Origin: Lodderomyces elongisporus
Lineage: Eukaryota > Ascomycota > Pichiomycetes > Serinales > Debaryomycetaceae
Assembly (NCBI RefSeq): GCF_030384665.1
Contig: NC_083675.1
Span: 2,166,001-2,230,000, forward strand
Direction: 5' to 3'
DNA length: 64,000 nt
In this document: positions 21,028-30,640 of the stretch, in pieces
Numbering within the stretch: the stretch's first letter is position 1
How the letters are laid out: every line of letters begins with the position of its first letter
Notes under the pieces: model-generated
The model's input: only the letters and a program-made list of their open reading frames with translations
What the model was told of the DNA's origin: nothing
The model's database searches: none
Program-made: the position numbers and the translations under genes

Positions 21028-22034
21028 ATCAGAAGCGTGCATGCTAAATGTATAGCAAGCTTATGTCCGAAGGGATTGACTTTGTCTATCAGTAAGCGAG
21101 TTAGTGAGTGAGTGAGGAGTGTATGAGTGTATATACCCTCGCTCTCTCTCTCTCTTTTTCTCTCTCTCTGTTACTAAAGCTGTTGAAAGTCCTAAATCCA
21201 AAATGGTCATCACCCGGAGGTTAGCTCCTTTCGGCGCGGTTCGCTTTCTTTTTTTTTTTCTTCTTCTTCTTCTTCTTTCTCTTTCTCTTTCTCTTTCTCT
21301 TACTCTTCCTTTTTTCTTTTATTTCAATATTTCAATTTTTTTTATTACTTCTTCTTCATTTTCTTTTGGCACTCAATTTATAGTGAATTTCTTAGCAATC
21401 GCAATCATATATATATCAACACCGTTGCTGTTTGGAAGAATACGTTTTTCTTGGGTTTTAGAGGAATTGTTATCAACGTCGTCATTCTGATTCCATCTAT
21501 CCTGTTTGTTACTTTAATTCTTTTTCTTTTTTTTTTCCTTCTTTTCTTTGTTTCTATTTTTAAAATTCTTTACTATTTCGCTTCTTCATTCTTGAACCTT
21601 GAATATTTGTTTCCCAACCACTTTAAATTGGTGGGTATTATACCGACTATTATTTTTGCGGCCATAAGCTTTTAACTATTCTAGTATCTTGTTCAAAGTG
21701 TGAAGCTTGAAAACAGTAGAAGAATTCTCGCCGCCAATTCCGCTTCAACCGCGTATTATTTCAAATCCGTGTTTCTCCTCCAACCGAAACAGCTTGGAAA
21801 TAGACTGTGTTCAAATCCTTTATTATCCACAGTATCTGTAAACTGTATGTAAATTGTTTACACCATCTGTGCATTGATTTTGAAGTTTCTACACACTGTC
21901 TGCACACTGTCTGCACACTGTTTGCACACTATCTATACACTCCTGACTCTCAGCACACTCTTCAACATGTTGGTTTACACTAATCTTTTAATTTATTACA
22001 ATCTGTCAATGATACACACGCATATACACCCCAA
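20509..22034. other. 1.5-kb gene-free region upstream of the WD40 gene
   Basis: Promoter of the minus-strand WD40 gene and 3' flank of TIF35. It holds TA runs near 20995-21020, CT/CTT pyrimidine tracts at about 21140-21170 and 21250-21310, and a degenerate 11-bp tandem repeat at about 21885-21950. Small ORFs are compositional and have no recognisable domain. Confidence 0.7.
21885..21950. repeat. Degenerate 11-bp tandem repeat (CACACTGTCTG-like)
   Basis: Four to five tandem copies of CACACTGTCTG and variants, just beyond the TIF35 stop codon. Related weaker copies extend upstream to about 21830. Confidence 0.8.
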
Positions 22035-22874
22035 CTACAATGGCTTCTTCTTCTTTGACCATTCCAAGTGCAAGATCAAACTGTGGTAACCCTTTCCGTT
22101 CAACAAATCCAAAGCCTTTTGAGCAATCTCCTCTGTGGCAAAACTAACGTATGCAAAACCTCTGCTTTCTCCAGTTTCCCTATCCCTCACCACGGTGACT
22201 CTCTGTAATGGACCAAATCTAGCAAACAATTCGTTTCTCAACATATCCTCATCGACAAAAGTATTCAATTGTGAAACCTTCAATGTTGTTGAGTCGTCTC
22301 TTGCTTCTCTTGTAGGAATGTTACCGTTGGCATCTGGTCTCAAGTGTCTTGGAATATATCTACCAGTACTTGTAACTGCATCGGCATCACCTGCACCCTC
22401 AGAACCTGGCTCTGGTGTACCACCATTCAGTGTAGATGCACCCAAAGTATCCTTAAATGGACACTTGGCAGTGTAATGGTCACCTCCACACACTCTACAT
22501 TTAATAGTCTGCACAACAACTCTTGATGCTCTCTCTTGTGCCTTATCTTCCTCCTCCTTCTTTTCAACTTGTTTCCATGAAAGACCAAGCTTCAAATCGA
22601 CTTTTTCACCTAATTGTGTAGTACTTGTGTCTGGTCCTGGTGAGCTATGCTTTTCCTTACCATATTTGGCCCAGTTCTTACGCTGTGCTATAAGCGGATG
22701 CACCTTTTCCCTCACTATAACTTCTTTGATCTTTTGAGTGATTTTCACCTTCTTTCCATCCTGATTTGTTCTGAATGTGATGACTGTTTTGGTTCCATCT
22801 GGGTTCTGGATGATGTCTGCTGGCACAGAGAATTCATCACCGGCATCGGCCCAAGACTCGATTGCTGAAGACAT
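22035..22874 (-). CDS. TIF35: Translation initiation factor eIF3 subunit g (Tif35)
   Basis: Subunit g of eIF3, which binds the 40S subunit and supports scanning and reinitiation. It is 279 aa, like S. cerevisiae Tif35 (274). Order: a conserved N-terminal region starting MSSAIESWAD that interacts with eIF3i/Tif34; a central zinc-knuckle of form C-x2-C-x3-H-x4-C (CRVCGGDHYTAKC); a Gly/Thr linker; and a C-terminal RRM (about 198-276) with RNP motifs ending GFAYVSF. The start ATG matches the family N-terminus. It diverges from BNA7 across a 504-bp region with a very long ACT repeat. Confidence 0.95.
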   Translation of the reverse strand: MSSAIESWADAGDEFSVPADIIQNPDGTKTVITFRTNQDGKKVKITQKIKEVIVREKVHPLIAQRKNWAKYGKEKHSSPGPDTSTTQLGEKVDLKLGLSWKQVEKKEEEDKAQERASRVVVQTIKCRVCGGDHYTAKCPFKDTLGASTLNGGTPEPGSEGAGDADAVTSTGRYIPRHLRPDANGNIPTREARDDSTTLKVSQLNTFVDEDMLRNELFARFGPLQRVTVVRDRETGESRGFAYVSFATEEIAQKALDLLNGKGYHSLILHLEWSKKKKPL

Positions 22875-23134
22875 GATATATTAATATAGAAAATAACCCG
22901 TAGTTAATGGTTTGCTTTGTTGGTGTTCAAACCTTGGTGTAATCAAAATGATGCAATATTTAAAAAAAAAAAAAAAATTCAAAAATCTTTTTAAAATGGA
23001 GACCTTTTCGATGTCGCTACAAGGCTGTTGGTAGTATTTTTTTTTCTGAAAAGTTTTCTACAGTGTTTGAAAAATGAAAAAAAAAAAAATTTGGATTCAC
23101 AACACAAAAGCAAAATATTCTACACCACTACCAT

Positions 23135-23220
<86 letters not shown>

Positions 23221-23378
23221 TTACTACTACTACTACTACTACTACACACACACACACACACACACACACGACCCAGCCAAAACAGTCTTCATCCTGATCC
23301 AATTACTGAAACAGTTGATTTAAATTCCTTATCATGTTTATTTAATTTTTTTTTCATTTTTAAAACAAAGTTTATCAG
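22875..23378. other. Divergent promoter, TIF35 / BNA7
   Basis: 504 bp between two divergent start codons. It is dominated by an (ACT)n tract followed by (AC)n, flanked by A/T runs. No gene. Confidence 0.85.
23136..23269. repeat. (ACT)n then (AC)n compound microsatellite
   Basis: About 36 ACT units (23136-23244, one ATT interruption near 23221) followed directly by about 13 AC units (to 23269). It lies in a bidirectional promoter and ends about 110 bp before the BNA7 ATG. Confidence 0.97.
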
Positions 23379-24296
23379 ATGGATGCTGTAACATATTCTT
23401 ATGGATCACATCCCCTTCAACAAATCAAAGTTTGGAACTATGATCTAGAAAATGATGATACATATGTATATATACACGGTGGTGCATGGCGAGACCCGCG
23501 AAATACATATGACGAGCTAGCGCCAGTAGCCGAAGCTCAGGGCAATACTCACAAGTCCAGCCCAAATCAAACCCAGAACCAGAACCAGAACCAGGATAAA
23601 AGCCAGAGCAAGTGTCAGAAGAGAAAAACATTCATTGGTATCAATTATAGGCTCTCCCCGGAAGTGCACCATCCACTTCATATCATTGACATTGCCAAAG
23701 CATTGCTATATATACGAATACATTTTGAGTTGCAAAAAATCCACATTATGGGGTTTTCAGTGGGAGCTACTATGATTCTACAATTATTTCAGCTTCCGGA
23801 TATAATCAAGGATGGCGTATCAGCTTTAAAGGAATCAGGATATTCCAATGAACTCATCGAAGTAAAAGAGTTCTTAAATGGTGGATTCCCTCAACTCAGA
23901 GATATATTGAAAGAAAACAGATTACAGTTTCACAGTGTCAAGTTCCTCGATGGGATCTACGATGTAGATGCACTAATCGAAGAATACCCAAGCTACGAAT
24001 CCTTTGTCAAAGAGGCGTACCCAAGTTTAGATGTAGCCAAGCGAGCAATTTCCGTCAAAAATGATATGTTAACCAAACACAAGTTAATGCATTGTGGGTT
24101 CATTACTAAAGAAACGAAATTATCGATTGTTCAATCATTGGAGGATGATTTACTATCAATGCGACAAAGCCTGCTTTTGTTTTCGGCTCTCACAAATAAT
24201 TCAACTCCAGTTACTTTTATCACTGGTAATTGGGGTAAACACGATGATGTTTATGGTGATAAACGAGCAGATATATTTATCTATGGAAAGGACTAA
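23379..24296 (+). CDS. BNA7: Kynurenine formamidase (Bna7)
   Basis: Alpha/beta-hydrolase that converts N-formylkynurenine to kynurenine plus formate in de novo NAD synthesis from tryptophan. It is 305 aa; S. cerevisiae Bna7 is 261. Oxyanion-hole motif HGGAW at residues 33-37; nucleophile elbow GFSVG with Ser127; a GIYD segment that carries the likely acid; catalytic His near residue 288 in GKHDD. The extra length includes a Gln/Asn-rich insertion (about 60-80, NQNQ repeats) between the first strand block and the core. The start is the first ATG after in-frame stops. Divergent from TIF35. Confidence 0.9.
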   Translation: MDAVTYSYGSHPLQQIKVWNYDLENDDTYVYIHGGAWRDPRNTYDELAPVAEAQGNTHKSSPNQTQNQNQNQDKSQSKCQKRKTFIGINYRLSPEVHHPLHIIDIAKALLYIRIHFELQKIHIMGFSVGATMILQLFQLPDIIKDGVSALKESGYSNELIEVKEFLNGGFPQLRDILKENRLQFHSVKFLDGIYDVDALIEEYPSYESFVKEAYPSLDVAKRAISVKNDMLTKHKLMHCGFITKETKLSIVQSLEDDLLSMRQSLLLFSALTNNSTPVTFITGNWGKHDDVYGDKRADIFIYGKD

Positions 24297-25217
24297 CCTT
24301 GTAATTACAAACGCTGAATTTCATTGCTCCAATTTCTTTTAACATTGGAACAAAAACCAGAGCAGAAACAAGAACAGAAATAGAAAAAAAAATGCTTACA
24401 ATTTGCACTTTTCACAAAGTACAAACTGTGGAAGCTCTTTTTTTTTGGTTCTCTCCTTTGTAAATATAAGCAATTGTACAATGAAAGAAAAATGGAAAGA
24501 AAAGAAGAAAAAAAGGAAAACATTTTCTCCCTAAAGTTTGTTACCAAGGTTCAACTTTAAGCTGAAAGATACCAAACCTGTACAAGTAAATCATCCGGCC
24601 ATGAGGGACGACTCGAACTAAAGTCTTTCTTTGTTCTTTTTTTCTTTCTTTCTTTCTTTCCTCTCTTACCATGATGCCATTTATACATCCAATATATAAT
24701 ACACTTTATAGTGAAATTATAAAATGCATAAGAAATGTATGTTCCATTTTTGCAGACAAAATATGGTGCTCATTTCCTTATATTTCCCATTTTTTTTTTC
24801 TCCTTAAACTGAATTACTCCCATCAAAACGCTCCAAAGATAAGGTTCGATTCTTTTTTCTCTTCAATCTCTCGTATCCACAAAAACATTCACCTTTTCCA
24901 CTCAACTCATCCTTATAGGTTTTCAAAAAATTTCTTTCGCTACAATTTCATATATTCAAATTCAAATTCAATTCTCTTTATCTTTTTTTTTTTCCTCTAA
25001 GATATCCCTTAATGGTAATGATCAATAATAATAATAATAACAAAAAATAAAACACACACTTGGAAACACTGGCATAAAAAAAACACATAAAAAATCGACT
25101 TGGACCCCGAATCAAATACTCTTTAAACAACTTTGGACAACTTTAATTTACTTTGAACAAATATGGACAAATATTGGCAATAAATGAACTGAATCTTTGG
25201 CTCTAGAATTTTCAACA
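24297..25217. other. Convergent intergenic region, BNA7 / NPL3
   Basis: 921 bp, AT-rich, with A/T runs, a TTTC tetranucleotide run near 24640-24660 and an AAT run near 25025-25040. No gene-like ORF. Confidence 0.75.
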
Positions 25218-26078
25218 TTAGAAACGGTTTGGCGATCTTTCTCTGTTGTAAGATCCACCTCTGTCTCCAAAGTTATCACCACGGTCGTATCCGCCTCTGT
25301 CACCTCTGTCACCTCTGTCACCGTATCCGCCTCTACCTCTACCTCCTCTAAATCCACCACGGTCTCCAAATCCACCTCTTCCACCTCTAAATCCACCACG
25401 GTCACCAAATCCGCCTCTTCCACCACGGAATCCACCTCTTCCGCCTCTGAAACCATCTCTGTCACCAAATCCACCTCTTCTATCACCATATCCACCTCTT
25501 CCGCCTCTGAAACCGCCATCGAATCCACCACGGCCACCTCTGAAACCACCTCTTCTTGGTGGTGGAACATATGGTGAAGTGTCTTCCTCAGCACTAACAG
25601 TGACATCACCAAACTCGGCCTTGTCCAATAATGGAATACCCTTTTCCATCTCTTCAGCACTTGAAAATTCCATATTACAAATGGTTTCACCAGATTCATA
25701 ATCCCTATACACCTTAACAAATGATGGTTGGAAATCCGTCTTGTCTCTGACGAAATCCTTGACATCTTGCCAAGCGGTATTTTCAGGTAAACCTAAAATC
25801 TTGACTCTATATTTACCACGTGTATCTTCCTTTCTCTCCTTAGCAAATTCAATTTGCAATGGTTCTCCTTGGAATTCAGTATTGACTAATTTGTCCAAAG
25901 CTGATTGAGAGTCTTCAACATTTTCGAATGAAACAAAAGCGTAACCTTCCATAATACGTGAATCAATCACCGGTGCCGCCTGAGCAAAGAAATCTTCAAG
26001 TTCTTGTTTGTCGGTGTCGGAACGAACAGGACGGACAAAAAGTTGTTTGGTTGGTTCACTTGGTGCTCTACTACTCAT
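25218..26078 (-). CDS. NPL3: Nucleolar/hnRNP-like RNA-binding protein Npl3
   Basis: Shuttling mRNA-binding protein with two RRMs and an RGG tail, involved in mRNA export, termination and splicing. It is 286 aa, shorter than S. cerevisiae Npl3 (414). RRM1 about residues 10-78 (LFVRPV, then GYAFVSF as RNP1). RRM2 about 86-160, a non-canonical type with ENTAWQDVKD, the Npl3 family signature. The C-terminal region (about 168-280) is made of FRGGRGG-type repeats, targets of arginine methylation in the family. The tail ends in RERSPNRF, a remnant of the SR portion. The antisense ORFs over the RGG region are shadows of the repeat. Confidence 0.88.
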   Translation of the reverse strand: MSSRAPSEPTKQLFVRPVRSDTDKQELEDFFAQAAPVIDSRIMEGYAFVSFENVEDSQSALDKLVNTEFQGEPLQIEFAKERKEDTRGKYRVKILGLPENTAWQDVKDFVRDKTDFQPSFVKVYRDYESGETICNMEFSSAEEMEKGIPLLDKAEFGDVTVSAEEDTSPYVPPPRRGGFRGGRGGFDGGFRGGRGGYGDRRGGFGDRDGFRGGRGGFRGGRGGFGDRGGFRGGRGGFGDRGGFRGGRGRGGYGDRGDRGDRGGYDRGDNFGDRGGSYNRERSPNRF

Positions 26079-26287
26079 CTTGAAATGATTGTTGATGTTG
26101 TTATTATAGTTATAGGGACTAAATTGGTATTCAGGAAAAGAAAAAGAAAAATTGTAAAAAAAAAAAAAGTGAAAGAAATAAAAATCGGCAGAAAAGTTGA
26201 GATGGATGGCAAGGAAAATTTAATTCAATTTATAGAGAATTTTGTTGCCTACGATGGAATTATTAGTTGTTTTTTTTTCCTTCCCCC

Positions 26288-26289
26288 CG

Positions 26290-26319
<30 letters not shown>
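26288..26319. repeat. (CT)n microsatellite
   Basis: About 15 TC/CT units in the NPL3 upstream region. Confidence 0.9.
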
Positions 26320-26322
<3 letters not shown>

Positions 26323-26631
26323 TATTATTTTTCCTCTTCAAGCTTCGCACTTTTAAATTTTATAAATTATTTTGTTTTTTTTTTCTGCTGTTGTAGCCAA
26401 CCTCTTTTATTGTCCATATTTACACGACTTATATGCTTTGGTGTTGCGCCTTTTCACCGCGTCCCCTCTCCTTCTCTTACATCTTAGCTCCTCGTGGGTA
26501 TGTAACAACAAATGAGAATACAAAGCCTTAATGCTGATCTACGTTTACAATACAATATTGATGCTGAAAAAGTAGTATTTAATCTCAAGTCTATAGTATT
26601 ATCATCATAAATGAAAAATGATTTCTTTATT

Positions 26632-26663
26632 TATTTATCTATTTATTTATTTATTTATTTATT
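26632..26663. repeat. (TTTA)n microsatellite
   Basis: About seven to eight TTTA units with one TCTA variant, in the NPL3 / CRP1 spacer. Confidence 0.9.
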
Positions 26664-26940
26664 GAAACAAATGGAAATTGACAACAATAAGAAATGAAAT
26701 AAGTATGGAAAGAAAGAAGGACAAAAAATAAAACTACAATTACATATTAGGGCTTGTTAGGTGGATTGATAAAAAGCCAGAATGAACATTTGGAATTGTT
26801 CAAAGACGGCAAAACAAAAAAAAAGGAGCATTAAGAGGAAAGAAAGAGAGAAAGGGAAAGAAAAACAGAGCGATAAAGAAATTATCCCACCAGTATTACA
26901 ATATACTGGGAACCGTAGAGAAGTGATTTTCTCAGAACGA

Positions 26941-29497
26941 TTAGGAAAGGATCTTCTTTAAAAACTTTCTGAATCCACCTTTCTTCTCTTCCTTGTCTTT
27001 AGTTCCATTAGCTGTCTTCTTAGCAGTGGAGGAATCCTTCTTTGCTGGAGTAGAGCCGGTGTTAGTTTTCTTTGCTGGCGCCTTGGTGGCTGTTCCAGTA
27101 GCCGCAGCAGTAGAAGATGAAGGTTTAGCATCCTTTGGATCAGCTGGCTTGGCTGTTGCAGCAGCTGCCGGGGTAATGTTCACATCTTTCGCTGAAGGTT
27201 TAGTAGTAGCGTTAGCGTTAGTGTCCTTAGCGTCAGTCTTGGATGTCTCATCAATTGGACCATGTACGGCTTCAATGGTAATTGGACCATCAACTTGAGC
27301 AGCAAGCTTAGCTTCTTGTGTCAATCTCTCTTGTTGTGACTTGGTAGGCTTGATTTCTTCGAGAACAACATCATGACCCTCGGCAGCTTCAACTGCAGCT
27401 TCAATTTCCTTCCTACTACCTTGTGCAATAATAATTTCTTCCTCTTGAGTTTGAGACTCCTTAGCCACTGAAGAAGCAGGGCCAGTAGAGTCAATGGCGG
27501 GTGCAGTAGTTGCAGCCGTAGATCCACCAGTAGCAACTGGGGCTGTAGATGCAGTTGTTTTGGTGACTGGTGATGCATCAACTTCTTTACCTTCACTAGT
27601 ATCAGGAAGGTCAGATCCGGTAACTGGTGGAATCAATGGCTCAGAGTTAAGACCGGACGATACTGACTCCTTCTTTTCCGGTTCAACAGCCTTTGGATCC
27701 AAGGTCTTTGGTTGCTCTGAAGTAGTAGTAGAAATAGGATTAGCAACAGTAGCAGGTGTAGCAGTAGGATTAGCAGCAGTAGTAGCAGTAGCGGGGACAG
27801 CTGTTGCGGTGGAAGATGTAGCTGGGGTATGAGCAAAGTCCTTCGAAGTAGCAACCGGTGCTTGTTGTGCTTGTTGTGTTTGTTGTGCTTGTTGATGAGC
27901 TCCTAAAGGTGAAGAAGATAATGGGTCTACACCACCTTGATCTTTGACCTGAGACCCGCTTGGTTGTGAGCCCAAGGACCCTAAGCCAGCCCCAGCAACA
28001 CCACCTAACCCAGCAGCGCCCAAAATTTTAGCAGCAGTATGCTCATTTTCATCCTTCTTTGGCTCTTGAGCAAGTTGGTCCTCGCTAGTGATATCATCGG
28101 CACCATGTCCACGACTAACAGGAACTCGCACATCATCATCATCGTCCTCGTCCTCTTCTTCTCCTTCCACGTCTTCAAAGTTATTTCCGGCATTGTTATC
28201 AGCGTCATTAAACTCTTCACGAACTTGATCATTCAACTGGGTGTTGGCAACTGACTCTCTTCTTACTTCGTTTTGAGTGACTCTTGGTGTTTCACCAAGG
28301 TAGTCAGAAGCAGTAGCGCCATTTCCAGTCTCAAGTGCCGAAACAGCAACAGCAGCTTTTTCTTTTTCTTCTTCTTCTTCTTCTTTTTTGTTGGCACCCT
28401 CAATTTCACTTGAATAGACACCTTCAGTCGATGGAGATGGTGTTGGCTCGAGAGAAGAGCCACCAGATGCAGCAGCAGCGGCGGCTTTAGCTTTCTTCTT
28501 TGCCTTGTATTTTGATCTCTTGATTTTTTTCTTTTGTTTTTCTTTATCTTCAGAAGTCAATTCGGAACCTTCAACTAAGGTCCCAGTAGCAGGAGCAGTA
28601 CTACCGGATGCGTCTGCAGTTGTACCTGCAATGTTTGCTGTTCCAACTTCCTTGACGTTTTCATTCGAGGCCTTTGGATCGGTGTTTTCAAAAGTTTCAA
28701 ATGCCGATAATTGATCTTTACCTTGAGGGATCTGAATACCTGGCTCACCAGTAACAGAGACTTGTTTTTGTTCTTCTTTTGGCATAACTGTGGCATTGAA
28801 ATCGCCTGGACCTTTTGGTTGAGTCTCGTGGTGTGGCAAGTGGCCACCATGAGCTAAGCTGTATTGTAATCCAGTTTCTGGAATCAAGGCTCCTGGAACA
28901 GTCAACAAATTCACCAAATCCTCGGCGTCCAAGATGTTATTTTCAATTCCATCAGAGTCTTTAGTGACATTCTCCTCGGGATTGGTTTTCCATTCACCGT
29001 CAACAATGTACTTGTACAAGATGCTTTCCTTTTTAGGTGGAAGTGGAACTTGTAATGCGAAAGAGCCATCTGCTTCTTTAACTAATGGCAATGTTTTTGA
29101 CCAGTTGTCAAATGTACCTGTAACAACGACGTCTTGCGGACCTTTGGGCCTAGATAAAAGAAAGAGAGAGAAAATGTTAGTATTTGAATATAAATTCTAG
29201 ATTAACCCATTTTTCAGTCAATTGCAAACTCTTGATCCCATCCATCTTTTTATATTGATGGTATATATATATATATATATATATAAATAAAAGATATCTG
29301 TAAGTGATAATAGAATTAAAAAGCTCAGAATTGGGTACAGCAAGAGGCTGAAGGCTGGATCCTGAAGGCGTACAAGGTAGCTTCTTTAGTTTCCTTACTT
29401 TGGCCTTCGAGATGAGACACTGAGAAAGCTGAATTGACTGTGTGGATTAGTTATTGAGAGGCAGTACATACCATTTGAAAGTGTAGTGGACTGACAT
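26941..29497 (-). CDS. CRP1: CRP1/MDG1-family protein with N-terminal AMPK-type glycogen-binding domain; two exons
   Basis: Spliced gene: exon 1 at 29472-29497 (26 nt) and exon 2 at 26941-29149. Joined they give 744 aa. The intron (29150-29471, 322 nt) starts GTATGT, has branch site TACTAAC at 29176-29182 and ends TAG; the junction completes a Trp codon (TG|G), giving MSVHYTFKW followed by PKGPQDVVVTG, the N-terminus expected for this family. The first about 95 residues form the CBM48/AMPK-beta-like domain (TGTFDNWS, KYIVDGEWKTNP). The rest is long, disordered and rich in Ala, Thr, Pro and acidic residues, with a basic C-terminus ending KFLKKILS. S. cerevisiae Crp1 binds cruciform DNA and Mdg1 acts in pheromone signalling; the role here is not known. 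Confidence 0.88.
29150..29471 (-). other. Spliceosomal intron of CRP1
   Basis: 322-nt intron on the minus strand: donor GTATGT (29471-29466), perfect branch site TACTAAC (29182-29176) about 25 nt before the TAG acceptor (ending at 29150). It also holds a TA repeat. No snoRNA recognised inside. Confidence 0.9.
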
Positions 29498-30063
29498 AGT
29501 TGTAATGATTTGATTATCAAGTCAATTGGGAAACGGAAAGTGGTTGGAGAGTGTTGTATGAAGTTTATATTGGGGTCGAGGGGAAAACAACAAAAAAAAT
29601 AGATATTAGAAATTAGTGTGGTGGAAAGGCTAGAGGGTAAATATTTAAAGTGTAATTGTCTTTTATTTTTTTTTTTCTTTTTATTTTTTTTTAATTTTAT
29701 TTTTTTTTAATTTTTTTTATTTTGCCTTTTTCTTTGTTTGGTCTTTCTGAAAGCTTTCACGAAGCTTCTTGCTCACTTATCCACTTTATATGTTGAAATG
29801 GCTGGAAAGTTACGCAAATAAAAAAAAAAAATTCTAATTAGGCTGGTCAGGCTGGAGCAAACACTATTGAAACGGATAGTAGTAATTTTTGTTTTGTATT
29901 TTGCTCTATAGGTTGGAGTTGTTCTCCACTTCTTATGCTAATAGATTAAAGTATATTAATGCCAACAAATTATCCAAATGTCTGGATATCATACCGCCAA
30001 TTATCAACACATTTTGGAATGACTCTTGCTTCTCTCACCCAACACACACTCTTTCTCTTCCTG

Positions 30064-30095
<32 letters not shown>

Positions 30096-30640
30096 CCTCC
30101 CCATAACTATGACCTCATCTATTTCTTATAAAAGAACGTTTGCTATATATTCTATTTACCTCGAGTAAGTAGGCCCCAACATACATATCAAAAGTGTTAT
30201 ATATGTATAACGGCCTATCTCAAAGTGGACATAACTTTTACGTTTATGGAAAAATGTTCACATTTCGCACCTTAATCTTTATTCTCTAATTGTCACTTTT
30301 TTTTTCCCCAATCTTTGTACCAGCAGCAACAATACCCAACATACTGTGTTGTTGTGAGAATTTCACATTCTTCGAGGTATCCAATTGTAATGAAAAGATT
30401 TGCTAATAATGAAAGAATTTGGAATGCCCATATTGTAGAAAAAAACAATAGGAAATTGACGTTTCAGAAAGACAAGGCAGTTTCTTTGCATGAGAGAGAC
30501 CTATCAACTCATGTTTATATATACTTAACCATATAAAGAGAAAGTAAAGTAAAGAAAAGAAAAGAAAAGAACGTTTAATATATATATATATATATATATA
30601 CATATACATAATTACATATCTAACTGTATGGTCAGCCGCA
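29498..30640. other. CRP1 promoter and NCR1 3' flank
   Basis: 1.1 kb, AT-rich with T runs (about 29660-29720), a CT run near 30060-30096 and TA repeats near 30578-30602. The ORF at 30315-30536 has no domain and looks fortuitous. Confidence 0.7.

Larger units (their letters stand above)
26079..26940. other. NPL3 promoter and CRP1 3' flank
   Basis: 862 bp. It contains a CT dinucleotide run (about 26288-26319), a TTTA tetranucleotide run (about 26632-26663) and A runs. No gene. Confidence 0.75.

Noticed and set aside
24596..24622. GACTCGAAC resembling an inverted tRNA B box
   Set aside because: No A box or acceptor stem at the right distance on either strand.
25148..25765. Antisense-frame ORFs over NPL3 rich in Glu/Val or Ser/Thr
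   Set aside because: Shadows of the RGG repeat codons; the RRM-RGG frame explains the sequence.
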